From Variovorax sp. (GTDB lineage Bacteria; Pseudomonadota; Gammaproteobacteria; Burkholderiales; Burkholderiaceae_C): DNA of 40,413 nucleotides. The stretch is from positions 1 through 40,413 of the forward strand of contig JAGIAI010000046.1 in NCBI GenBank assembly GCA_017744935.1, in the 5' to 3' direction. Within the stretch, counting starts at the first letter, position 1. Every line of letters begins with the position of its first letter. Under the pieces are notes generated by a model. That model saw only the letters and a program-made list of their open reading frames with translations, was not told the origin of the DNA and made no database searches. Positions 17,107-24,634 of this stretch are shown here, in pieces. The position numbers were made by a program, and so were the translations under genes.

Positions 17107-17130
17107 GCGCCCCCATGGAAATGGGGGCGC
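17107..17130 (-). terminator. Strong hairpin downstream of the microprotein gene
   Basis: A perfect 10-base-pair GC-rich stem (17107-17116 with 17121-17130) closes a GGAA/TTCC tetraloop. It lies 23 bases after the stop of the 24-residue gene on the minus strand. The base run after it is only weakly T-rich (TTGCC), so this may be a transcript-stabilising hairpin or a weak intrinsic terminator. It would separate the microprotein message from the DUF2868 gene 90 bases further on. Confidence 0.55.
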
Positions 17131-17153
17131 AGGGCTGGGGATGAAGGAGGATT

Positions 17154-17228
17154 TCAGCGCAGGCCGAAGAACGACAGCACGGCGACCACGACCACGACCA
17201 GACCGACGATGTAGATGATGGAATTCAC
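17154..17228 (-). CDS. 24-residue hydrophobic membrane microprotein
   Basis: A GTG-started frame of 25 codons encodes a peptide that begins MNSIIYIVGL and ends VLSFFGLR. A run of five valines lies between, so nearly the whole peptide is one transmembrane helix with a single C-terminal arginine. GAGGAG stands 7 bases before the GTG, one of the best ribosome-binding sites in the window. The frame lies alone between two hairpins (17271-17299 upstream, 17107-17130 downstream), as expected for its own transcript. I recall very similar very short proteins annotated as hypothetical in other proteobacteria, but cannot check this here. Function is unknown; a small helper of a membrane complex or a stress peptide would fit. 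Confidence 0.72.
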   Translation of the reverse strand: MNSIIYIVGLVVVVVAVLSFFGLR

Positions 17229-17270
17229 GGTTGAAACTCCTCTGTTGAAGACGATTCCAGAATGCCCATC

Positions 17271-17299
17271 GCACCGATCCGCCGGTGTCGGCGGGGTGC
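17271..17299. terminator. Possible hairpin between ABC exporter and microprotein genes
   Basis: GCACC (17271-17275) pairs with GGTGC (17295-17299), and CCGCC (17279-17283) with GGCGG (17290-17294), leaving a three-base bulge and a six-base loop. It lies 25 bases after the ABC exporter stop on the minus strand. No clear T-run follows, so termination is only a possibility. Confidence 0.35.
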
Positions 17300-17323
17300 A
17301 CTGTCCACTGTAGGACTCGCGGG

Positions 17324-19195
17324 TCAGACTGTCGACGTCTCCGCCTCTTCGTTGTCTTCGTCTTCGCTACCGTCGCCGAGGAAGCCGCCACTCTGGTGGG
17401 CCCAGAGGCGCGCATAGAGTCCGCCCCTCGCGAGCAGGGTCTTGTGGTCGCCTTCCTCGACCACACGGCCTTCGTCGAGCACCACGAGCCGGTCCATCGC
17501 GGCGATGGTGGACAGCCGATGCGCAATCACGATCACCGTCTTGCCTTCCATCAGGCGGTAGAGGCTCGCCTGGATCGCCGCCTCGACCTCGGAATCCAGC
17601 GCGCTGGTGGCTTCGTCCAGCAGCAGGATCGGCGCGTCCTTCAGCATGACCCGCGCGATCGCGATGCGCTGGCGCTGCCCACCCGACAGCTTCACGCCGC
17701 GTTCGCCCACGTGCGCCTCATAGCCCTTGCGGCCCGCCGGATCGCCCAGCGTCTGGATGAAGGCGTGGGCCTCGGCCCGGTCGGCCGCGGCCTGGATGGC
17801 CGTGGCGGTGGCGTTCGGCTTGCCGTAGCTGATGTTGTCGGCCACCGAGCGGTGCATCAGCGAGGTGTCCTGCGTGACCATGCCGATGTGGGCGCGAAGG
17901 CTGTGCTGCGTGACGTGCGCGATGTCCTGTCCGTCGACGAGGATGCGGCCGCTGTCCAGGTCGTGGAAGCGCAGCAGCAGGTTCACCAGCGTCGACTTGC
18001 CGGCGCCCGAGCGGCCGACCAGCCCGATCTTCTCGCCCGGTGCAACGGTGAGCGTCAGGTCGTCGATGACGCGCCGGCCCGCATCGCCGTAGCGGAAGCT
18101 CACATGCTCGAAGCGGACCTCGCCGCGCGGCACGTCCAGCGCAGTGGCGTCCGGCGCGTCGACCACGGTTCTTGGGCGCGAAAGCGTCTTCATGCCGTCC
18201 TGCACCGTTCCGATGTTCTCGAACAGGCTCGTCATCTCCCACATGATCCAGTGCGACATGCCTTGCAGACGCAGCGCCATCGCGGTTGCGGCGGCCACCG
18301 CGCCGACGCCGATCACGCCTTGCGACCAGAGCCAAAGGCCCATGCCCGCCATGCCGGCGGTCAGGCCCATGCTGAGGGTGTGGTTGGTGATCTCGAAGGC
18401 GCTGACCAGCCGCATCTGTGCATAGCCGGTCTGCATGAACTCCTGCATGGCCGAGCGCGCGAAGCCGGCCTCGCGGTGCGTGTGCGAGAAGAGCTTGACC
18501 GTCGCAATGTTGGTGTAGGCATCGGTCACGCGGCCGGTCATCAGCGCGCGCGCATCGGCTTGCGCCTTGCCGATGCTGCCCAGGCGCGGCACGAAGAAGA
18601 CGAGCTGCACGACATAGAGCGCCAGCCAGATGACGAAGGGCAGCATCAGCTGCCGGTCGAGCACCGCGGCCAGCACGATCATCGTCGCGACGTAAACGCA
18701 CATCGCCACCAGCACATCGGCCAGCACGAAGATGGTGTCGCGCACTGCGAGCGCGGTCTGCATCACCTTGGCCGTGATGCGGCCCGCGAACTCGTCTTGG
18801 TAGAAGGCCATGCTCTGGCCGAGCATCAGGCGGTGGAAGTTCCAGCGCAGGCGCATCGGCAGGTTGATCGCGAGCGTCTGGTGCTTGACGATGGTCTGCA
18901 GCGCGACGACTGCGATGCTTGTGACGAGCGCGAAGCCGAGCCACGCCAGCGTGGTGCCGCGGTCTTCCCACAGCCGCGTGGGCGCCTGCCCGCCGAGCCA
19001 ATCGACGATGCGGCCGAGGATCGCGAACAGCAGCGCTTCGAAAGCCGACATCGCCGCGGTGAGTAGCGCCATCAGGGCGATCGAACCGCGCAGCCCCTGC
19101 GTGCACGACCAGACGAAGGCAAGGAAGCCGTTCGGCGGCAATCCGGGTTCGGCGGGTGGATAGGCGTCGAGGCGTTTTTCGAAGAAGCGGAACAA
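17324..19195 (-). CDS. ABC exporter, fused membrane and ATPase domains
   Basis: The product (623 residues from the chosen start) is a half-transporter of the MsbA/multidrug type. A six-helix membrane domain spans about residues 35-330, followed by a nucleotide-binding domain with Walker A GRSGAGKST, signature LSGGQRQR, Walker B ILLLDEATSALD and the switch His in IAHRLST. It would work as a homodimer in the inner membrane, exporting a lipid, peptide or drug. No ATG fits the N-terminus: TTG 19195 (LFRFFEKRLDAYP read as MFRFF) has GGAGA about 9 bases upstream and matches how such exporters usually begin. TTG 19255 is the alternative. The acidic tail (DGSEDEDNEEAE) is unusual. Confidence 0.9.
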   Translation of the reverse strand: MFRFFEKRLDAYPPAEPGLPPNGFLAFVWSCTQGLRGSIALMALLTAAMSAFEALLFAILGRIVDWLGGQAPTRLWEDRGTTLAWLGFALVTSIAVVALQTIVKHQTLAINLPMRLRWNFHRLMLGQSMAFYQDEFAGRITAKVMQTALAVRDTIFVLADVLVAMCVYVATMIVLAAVLDRQLMLPFVIWLALYVVQLVFFVPRLGSIGKAQADARALMTGRVTDAYTNIATVKLFSHTHREAGFARSAMQEFMQTGYAQMRLVSAFEITNHTLSMGLTAGMAGMGLWLWSQGVIGVGAVAAATAMALRLQGMSHWIMWEMTSLFENIGTVQDGMKTLSRPRTVVDAPDATALDVPRGEVRFEHVSFRYGDAGRRVIDDLTLTVAPGEKIGLVGRSGAGKSTLVNLLLRFHDLDSGRILVDGQDIAHVTQHSLRAHIGMVTQDTSLMHRSVADNISYGKPNATATAIQAAADRAEAHAFIQTLGDPAGRKGYEAHVGERGVKLSGGQRQRIAIARVMLKDAPILLLDEATSALDSEVEAAIQASLYRLMEGKTVIVIAHRLSTIAAMDRLVVLDEGRVVEEGDHKTLLARGGLYARLWAHQSGGFLGDGSEDEDNEEAETSTV

Positions 19196-19282
19196 GGCGA
19201 ACGGTCTCCAGTGAGGGGCCGACTGTACCGGCGCGCGCGCTCCTGCGTGTGCCAATGGCTATGCACGAGCAGGGAATGCGTG

Positions 19283-20170
19283 CTAGACCTTGCCGAGTTG
19301 CGCGCCGAGGAAATCGATGAAGCTGCGCAGTTTGGGTGCCATGTATTGCCGGCTCGTGTAAACCGCGAACAGGGTGACTGGCGGCGCTGCGTAGTCCGGC
19401 ACCAGGCGCACCAGCCGTCCCGCGGCGAGGTCCTCGTCGATCAGCCATTCGGGCAGGAACGAGATGCCGATGCCCGCATGCACGGAGTGCAGCGTCAGGT
19501 TGGTGTCGTCGGACTTCATCACCGGCTGCAAGCGCAGCGGCGCTTGCCGGCCGCCCGGGCCTTTGAGCGCGAAGCCTTCGAGGTTCACGTAGCTGGGCAC
19601 GATGGCGTCGAGCTTCGCAAGGTCGGCCGGCGAGGTGGGCAGCCCGGTGCGCGCGATGCATGCGGGCGCGGCCACCAGATGGAACTGCAGCTTGCACAGT
19701 GGCCTTGCGATCAGCGCGGGCGAGGGCTCCTGCGTTGCGCGCAGCGCGAGGTCGTAGCCGTCGGCCGCGAGATCGACCTTGCGGTTCTCCAGATGCATGT
19801 CGACCACGACTTCGGGGCACTGCTCGCGGTAGCCGGCCAGTACGTTGGCGAAACGGGGGGTGGCGCACCACACGGGCGCGCTCACCTTGAGCTGCCCGCG
19901 CGGCGTGGCGCTGGTCTGGCCGATGGCAGCCTCAGCCGCGTCGAGCAGGTCGAGCGCGCGGCCGCTTTGCTCGTACCAGGCTTGCCCGGCCTCGGTGAGG
20001 CTCAGGTGGCGGCTGGAGCGATGAAGAAGCCGTGCGCCGAGCGATTTTTCGAGCTGCGCCACGTGCTTGCTGGCCATCGGCGGTGAGATGCCGAGACGCT
20101 CCGCCGCTGCGGCGAAACTGCCGGATTCGACCACTTCGCGGAAGAGGCGAAGGCTTGTCAGGCGGTCCAT
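19283..20170 (-). CDS. LysR-family transcriptional regulator
   Basis: The 295-residue regulator has an N-terminal winged helix-turn-helix (about residues 3-62, FREVVESGSFAAAAERLGIS, then KHVAQLEKSLGARLLHRSSR) and a periplasmic-binding-protein-like effector domain to the C-terminus. It belongs to the large CrgA/DsdC-like branch that starts MDRL. AGGA lies 8 bases before ATG 20170. It is divergent from the dioxygenase gene across 90 bases containing the palindrome GATTTC-N7-GAAATC, so it probably controls that gene and itself. The frame is open far upstream (to 22318), but that part is antisense to other genes and is not coding. Confidence 0.9.
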   Translation of the reverse strand: MDRLTSLRLFREVVESGSFAAAAERLGISPPMASKHVAQLEKSLGARLLHRSSRHLSLTEAGQAWYEQSGRALDLLDAAEAAIGQTSATPRGQLKVSAPVWCATPRFANVLAGYREQCPEVVVDMHLENRKVDLAADGYDLALRATQEPSPALIARPLCKLQFHLVAAPACIARTGLPTSPADLAKLDAIVPSYVNLEGFALKGPGGRQAPLRLQPVMKSDDTNLTLHSVHAGIGISFLPEWLIDEDLAAGRLVRLVPDYAAPPVTLFAVYTSRQYMAPKLRSFIDFLGAQLGKV

Positions 20171-20214
20171 GTCGATTTCCTGTGGAGAAACGAATCGATG
20201 CATCGTAGCCCATC

Positions 20215-20233
20215 GATTTCTCGTGCGGAAATC
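20215..20233. promoter_or_regulatory. Candidate LysR operator, GATTTC-N7-GAAATC
   Basis: A perfect 6-base inverted repeat with a 7-base spacer lies in the LysR/dioxygenase divergent region and satisfies the T-N11-A rule of LysR boxes (T20217/A20229). It is 28 bases before the dioxygenase start and 45 before the LysR start. Binding is inferred. Confidence 0.5.
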
Positions 20234-20260
20234 TCTAGACTCGCTCTCAAGGAGTGATCC

Positions 20261-21097
20261 ATGAGCAATACCAACCCACGTCTTCCCACCTATTTCATTT
20301 CGCACGGCGGCGGCCCCTGGCCGTGGATGAAGAAGGAAATGGGCCATGCGTACGACAAGCTCGAAGCCGCGCTGGCCGACATGCCGCGCCAGATCGGCCG
20401 CAAGCCCGACGCGATCCTGATGGTTTCCGCGCACTGGGAAGAGTCTGCCTTCACCGTGACGGGCAATCCGCGCCCGCCGATGATCTATGACTACGGCGGT
20501 TTTCCCGCGCACACCTACGAGGTGCACTACGACGCACCGGGCTCGCCGGAACTCGCGCGTCGTGTGCAGTCGCTGATCGAAGCTGCTGGCCTGCCGGTGC
20601 GTATCGATCCCGAGCGTGGCTTCGATCATGGGATGTTCTCGCCGATGGCGGCGATCTATCCCAACGCCGAAGTGCCTGTCGTGCAGCTGTCGCTGCGGCG
20701 CGGCCTCGACCCGGCGGAGCACATTGCGCTCGGGCGTGCCATCGCACCGCTTCGCGACGAGAACGTGCTGATCGTCGGCAGCGGCCTGAGCTATCACAAC
20801 CTGCGCGCTTTTGGGCCGCAGGCGCGCGACGTGTCGAAAGCGTTCGACGACTGGCTCGGGCAGACCGCGGCGGGCACAACGGGCGATCGACGCAACGAGC
20901 GACTGCTGCAATGGTCTGCCGCCCCCGCAGCGCGCATTGCGCATCCGCGCGAAGAGCACCTGATTCCGCTGATGGTCGCCGTGGGCGCCGCGGAGAACGA
21001 AGCGGGCGAACTCGTCTATCACGAGGACGCTTTCATGGGCGGAATCGCAGTCTCGAGCTTCAGGTTTGGCGAGGCGGGCGCCTCGGCCAACGCCTGA
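20261..21097 (+). CDS. Extradiol aromatic-ring-opening dioxygenase, LigB/DODA type
   Basis: The 278-residue protein belongs to the class III extradiol/DODA family, which cleaves catechol-like rings using a single metal ion. Metal and catalytic histidines are visible: His15 in FISHGGGP, His58 in VSAHWEES, His123 in FDHGMFSPM, His179 in GLSYHN and one near the end in REEHLIPL. The single-chain form matches YgiD-like proteins. AAGGAG stands just upstream of ATG 20261. The gene faces a LysR regulator that probably controls it. No other ring-cleavage genes adjoin it, so the real substrate is unclear; quinone or catechol detoxification is one possibility. Confidence 0.9.
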   Translation: MSNTNPRLPTYFISHGGGPWPWMKKEMGHAYDKLEAALADMPRQIGRKPDAILMVSAHWEESAFTVTGNPRPPMIYDYGGFPAHTYEVHYDAPGSPELARRVQSLIEAAGLPVRIDPERGFDHGMFSPMAAIYPNAEVPVVQLSLRRGLDPAEHIALGRAIAPLRDENVLIVGSGLSYHNLRAFGPQARDVSKAFDDWLGQTAAGTTGDRRNERLLQWSAAPAARIAHPREEHLIPLMVAVGAAENEAGELVYHEDAFMGGIAVSSFRFGEAGASANA

Positions 21098-21136
21098 GCG
21101 CCTGCTGAATCGCCACCGGCGCGTCACAATGCGCCG

Positions 21137-22027
21137 GTGCCTTACTTTTCCACCTTCGAACCCCTTGCGGAGGCAGAAGCCGTCCGCCTGATCGAGCGCG
21201 TCGATGCGCTCGCCACCCATCACGACGTCGAACATGGCGGTGTCCGCGTGCGATGGCGCCGCTTCGGCAAAGACTCGTCGAATCCGCCGCTGGTGCTGCT
21301 GCACGGTGGCCACGGCAGCTGGATGCACTGGCTGCGCAATGTCGAGGCGCTTTCGGCCGCGCATACGCTGTGGCTGCCCGACATGCCGGGCTTCAACGAT
21401 TCCGATGCGATGCCCGAACTGCCGGCGGGCCAGTCGCTCCTCGACGCATTTCTCGACACGCTGCGCGCGACGCTCGACACACTCGTCGGTGCCGAAACGG
21501 AGATTGACCTGGGCGGCTTTTCTTTCGGCGGCCTGATCGCGTCGAAGCTCGGCGCCCGGCGCGGCCGCATCCGCCGGATGATTCTGATGGGCAGCGGCGG
21601 CCACGGCACCCTGCGGCGCATGACGGTGGAGATGATCAACTGGCGCGCCGCCAGCGATCGCGACGAGGAGCGCGCCGCACTGCTGCACAACCTCGCCGCC
21701 TTGATGCTGCACGACAGGGCTTCCATTGACGCGCTGGCCTTCGCGATCCACGACATCTCGTGCCACGGCACGCGCTTCCGCAGCAAGGAGATTTCTCTGT
21801 CGGGCGGTTTGCAGGATGCGCTGGAGACCATCGGCGGTCCGCAGTTGCTGGTCTGGGGCGAGGACGACGTCACAGCCGATTCGCGGCCACTGGTCGCGCA
21901 GCTCGTCAAGGATCATCCGCTGCGCGAAGGCACCGTGATCGACGGGGCAGGGCACTGGGTGCAGTTCGAGCGCGCGGAAGAGGTCAACGCGCGGGTGCTG
22001 CGATTCCTGTCGGAGTCGCGCGCATGA
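21137..22027 (+). CDS. Alpha/beta-fold hydrolase
   Basis: The 296-residue hydrolase has the oxyanion-hole sequence LLHGGHG (about 54-60), nucleophile Ser129 in GFSFGG, an acid in WGEDD, and the catalytic His in GAGHWVQFE. This resembles the meta-cleavage-product hydrolase branch (MhpC/BphD-like), which would suit the dioxygenase gene 39 bases upstream. Overall similarity cannot prove it. The start is GTG 21137, with GCG-rich sequence before it and no clear ribosome-binding site. Its stop overlaps the next gene's start (ATGA), so the hydrolase and acetyltransferase are translationally coupled. Confidence 0.87.
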   Translation: MPYFSTFEPLAEAEAVRLIERVDALATHHDVEHGGVRVRWRRFGKDSSNPPLVLLHGGHGSWMHWLRNVEALSAAHTLWLPDMPGFNDSDAMPELPAGQSLLDAFLDTLRATLDTLVGAETEIDLGGFSFGGLIASKLGARRGRIRRMILMGSGGHGTLRRMTVEMINWRAASDRDEERAALLHNLAALMLHDRASIDALAFAIHDISCHGTRFRSKEISLSGGLQDALETIGGPQLLVWGEDDVTADSRPLVAQLVKDHPLREGTVIDGAGHWVQFERAEEVNARVLRFLSESRA

Positions 22028-22455
22028 GCATCGTGATTGCCACGTATTCGGATGGTGCCCATCGCGCAGGGGTCGTCGCGCTCTGGCGCAAGACCTTCGA
22101 CTACGGAACGCCGCACAACGACCCGGACTACTCGCTCGACATGAAGCTGAAGGCCGACGATGGATTGCTCTTCGTCGCGCTCCAGGACGGCGCGGTGATC
22201 GGCACCACGATGGCGGGCTTCGACGGCCATCGCGGCTGGATCTACTCCGTTGCCGTCGATCCTTCCGCTCGCCGTCGCGGTGTCGGCGCCGCGCTGGTCC
22301 GGCATGCCGAGCAGGCACTTGCCGCCATCGGCTGCCCGAAGATCAACCTCCAGATCGTCAGCAGCAACGAAGAGGTTGTGGGCTTCTACGAAGCGCTCGG
22401 CTTTAGCGTGGAGCCGCGCATCAGCATGGGCAAGCGGCTTCCCTGGCGCGGGTGA
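22024..22455 (+). CDS. GNAT-family N-acetyltransferase
   Basis: The 143-residue acetyltransferase has the GNAT core: strand 4 in GWIYSVAVDPSARRRGVG, whose RRRGVGAAL loop is the acetyl-CoA pyrophosphate-binding motif A, and the later EEVVGFYEALGF helix (motif B). It resembles YpeA-type acetyltransferases. The substrate is unknown. It overlaps the hydrolase gene by ATGA and ends 12 bases before the convergent Bug receptor gene, so transcripts from both sides meet here. Confidence 0.87.
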   Translation: MSIVIATYSDGAHRAGVVALWRKTFDYGTPHNDPDYSLDMKLKADDGLLFVALQDGAVIGTTMAGFDGHRGWIYSVAVDPSARRRGVGAALVRHAEQALAAIGCPKINLQIVSSNEEVVGFYEALGFSVEPRISMGKRLPWRG

Positions 22456-22467
22456 GGCGGCCGCTGC

Positions 22468-23481
22468 CTACTGCGCCTGCTTGACCAGACCCAGCTTGCG
22501 GATGGTGTCGCCCCACTCGTCGTAGGTCGATCGCGTCAGTGCGGCCAGCGCTTGCGGGGTCGACGATTCCGCCTCGTACGCGCCCTGACGGAAGAAGTCG
22601 CGTGTGGTCGGCATGGCCAGCACCTCCACCAGCGCGGCGTTGAGCTTCGCGACCACGGCTTCGGGCATGTGCGGCGGTCCGTAGAAGCCGAGCCAGCTCG
22701 CCATGTCCACGCCCTTCACGCCCTGTTCGGACATCGTGGGCACGTCCGGGAGCATCGGGCTGCGCTTCGGTGCGGCGACTGCCAGCATGCGGACCTTGCC
22801 TGTGGCGGTGTTCTGGATGGCATTCGGCGCCGCGTCGAAGTAGTACTGGACGCGTCCCGCGAGGAAATCCTTCGCGGCGTCGCTGCCGCCCTTGTACGGC
22901 ACATGCACCACGTCCAACCCGGCCTGGCGCGCGAAGGCTTCTCCGTAGATGTGCGAGGACGTGCCGGTGCCGAAGGAGGCATAGCTCATCTTGCCGGGGT
23001 TGGCCTTGATGTAGGCGATGAGTTCCTGCACCGTCTTCGCGGGCACGCTGGTGTGGACCGTCAGGATCAGCGGGCCGCGTGCGCCGAGCGAGATCGGCGT
23101 GAGGTCCTTGAAGGGGTCGTAGCGGACTTGCGCCAGCGTCTGCGGGTTCTGCGCCACCACGGAAGAAGGCGCATACATGAAGGTGTAGCCGTCCGGCGCG
23201 GACCGGATCACTTCTTCCGTCGCGAGGATGAAGCTCGCGCCCGGCTTGTTCTCGACGATCACGGGCGTCTGCAGCACTTCGCCCAGCTTGTTGGCGACGA
23301 AGCGCGCCTGCGCATCGGAGGCGCCGCCCGCGGCGAGGCCCAGCACGATGCGGATCGTGCGTCCCTTTTCCGGGAAGGGACCGGCGGCGGACGTAGCGAG
23401 CGGCAACGCGCCTGCGCTCAGCGCCAGCCAGGCGGAGAAGCGGCGGCGGTTCAGGTTCGGGCGTGGGTGCATGGTGCTCAT
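22468..23481 (-). CDS. Periplasmic Bug/TctC-family receptor, second of a tandem pair
   Basis: The 337-residue solute-binding protein has a signal peptide with twin arginines (NRRRFSAWLALSAGALPLATSAAG), so Tat export is possible. Family signatures are present: GRTIRIVLGLAAGGASDAQA, SAPDGYTFMYAPSS and VPYKGGSDAAKD. It is strikingly like the adjacent receptor over its whole length (SYASFGTGTSSHIYGEAF is identical in both), which points to a tandem duplication. The start overlaps the preceding gene's stop as ATGA. There is no TctA/TctB gene beside the pair, as is common for Bug proteins. The ligand is probably the substrate of the divergent oxidoreductase/dehydratase genes. Confidence 0.9.
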   Translation of the reverse strand: MSTMHPRPNLNRRRFSAWLALSAGALPLATSAAGPFPEKGRTIRIVLGLAAGGASDAQARFVANKLGEVLQTPVIVENKPGASFILATEEVIRSAPDGYTFMYAPSSVVAQNPQTLAQVRYDPFKDLTPISLGARGPLILTVHTSVPAKTVQELIAYIKANPGKMSYASFGTGTSSHIYGEAFARQAGLDVVHVPYKGGSDAAKDFLAGRVQYYFDAAPNAIQNTATGKVRMLAVAAPKRSPMLPDVPTMSEQGVKGVDMASWLGFYGPPHMPEAVVAKLNAALVEVLAMPTTRDFFRQGAYEAESSTPQALAALTRSTYDEWGDTIRKLGLVKQAQ

Positions 23482-24476
23482 TGTTTGGTCAATCCGACTT
23501 GCTGGACCATCGTGCCCCAGCGCTCGTAGGCGGACCGCGTGATGGTCGCGAATTCTTCCGACGTGGTCGCGCCGGCCTCGTAGCCGCCGCTGCGATAGAA
23601 CTCCTGCACCTGCGACATGGCCAGCACCTTGGTGAGCGCGGCGTTCAACTTTGCGACCACGGGCGCCGGCATGCGCGCCGGTCCGTAGAAGCCGAGCCAG
23701 CTCGGCAGGTCGAGCCCGGCGAACCCCTGCTCGGCGAAGGTCGGTACATCGGGCATTGCGGCGATGCGCGCACTCGCGGCCACCGCGAGGATTTTCACCT
23801 TGCCCGTCGCGGAAGTGATGACCGCCGACGAGGCCGAGTCGAACATGTATTGCACGCGCCCGCCGATCAGGTCCTTGGCCGCATCGGAGCCACCCTTGTA
23901 CGGGATGTGCACCGCATCGATGCCGGTCTTCTTCACGAAGGCCTCGCCGTAGATGTGCGACGACGTGCCGGTGCCGAACGAGGCGTAGCTCACCTGGCCC
24001 GGGTGCGCCTTCACGTAGGCGACCAGTTCCTTGACGTTGTTGGCGGGCACCGTGGTGCTGATCGACAGGACCAGCGGTCCGCGGCCGCCCATCGAGATGG
24101 GTGTGAAGTCCTTGAACGGGTCGTAGGGCACCTGCGCGAAGGTGTGCGGGTTCTGCGCCATGGTGGACGAGGGCGCGTAGAGCAGCGTGTAGCCGTCGGC
24201 CGGCGCGCGGGCCACTTCGCTGGCCGCCAGCATGGTGCTCGCGCCCGGCTTGTTGTCGACGATGACGGGGGTGTTCAGCACTTCGCCAAGCTTCTGCGCA
24301 ACGATGCGCGCCTGCGCGTCGGTGCCCCCGCCCGCGGTGAAGCCGACGACGATTCGGATCGGTTTGCCCGGCGCGGGAAACGCCTGCGCCATCGCGGCGA
24401 CCGGCAACAGGCCTGTCAGGGCTGCCGCGCCCAGCACCGAGGCGAAGGCCCGGCGGCTAGCGCTCGATCTCTTCAT
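23478..24476 (-). CDS. Periplasmic Bug/TctC-family receptor, first of a tandem pair
   Basis: The receptor is 332 residues from the chosen start. The signal peptide (MKRSSASRRAFASVLGAAAL, cleavage near AMAQ) precedes KPIRIVVGFTAGGGTDAQAR, APADGYTLLYAPSS and IPYKGGSDAAKD. The ATG at 24476 has AAGAGA 5 bases upstream; ATG 24497 and a TTG at 24506 are in-frame alternatives. It diverges from the FAD oxidoreductase gene across an AT-rich region holding the palindrome at 24534-24551. Together with its downstream copy it forms a two-gene unit, likely controlled with the catabolic genes. Confidence 0.9.
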   Translation of the reverse strand: MKRSSASRRAFASVLGAAALTGLLPVAAMAQAFPAPGKPIRIVVGFTAGGGTDAQARIVAQKLGEVLNTPVIVDNKPGASTMLAASEVARAPADGYTLLYAPSSTMAQNPHTFAQVPYDPFKDFTPISMGGRGPLVLSISTTVPANNVKELVAYVKAHPGQVSYASFGTGTSSHIYGEAFVKKTGIDAVHIPYKGGSDAAKDLIGGRVQYMFDSASSAVITSATGKVKILAVAASARIAAMPDVPTFAEQGFAGLDLPSWLGFYGPARMPAPVVAKLNAALTKVLAMSQVQEFYRSGGYEAGATTSEEFATITRSAYERWGTMVQQVGLTKQ

Positions 24477-24533
24477 GGATGTCTCTTTGGTTTTCATGGA
24501 TATCAATCATCATGTCCATAAAACAAATCATCA

Positions 24534-24551
24534 TTCAGGGAATACCCTGAA
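24534..24551. promoter_or_regulatory. Perfect palindrome TTCAGGGAATACCCTGAA, candidate operator
   Basis: An 18-base site (7-base arms, AATA centre) lies between the divergent Bug-receptor pair and the FAD oxidoreductase gene, in DNA much richer in A+T than its surroundings. It is 83 bases before the oxidoreductase start and 57 before the receptor start. The size and symmetry suit IclR-family sites, and an IclR gene lies 1.6 kb away. The binding protein is inferred. Confidence 0.55.
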
Positions 24552-24634
24552 AGAAAACGCAAAAGAAATCGAAAAATGGAAGATGAAATCAAAATATCAT
24601 TCATCGCATCGAATCAGACATCCCGCAAGAACGC

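Noticed and set aside
20171..22318. Upstream open extension of the LysR frame
   Set aside because: It is antisense to the dioxygenase, hydrolase and acetyltransferase genes, and the LysR family starts at MDRL (20170) with a ribosome-binding site.
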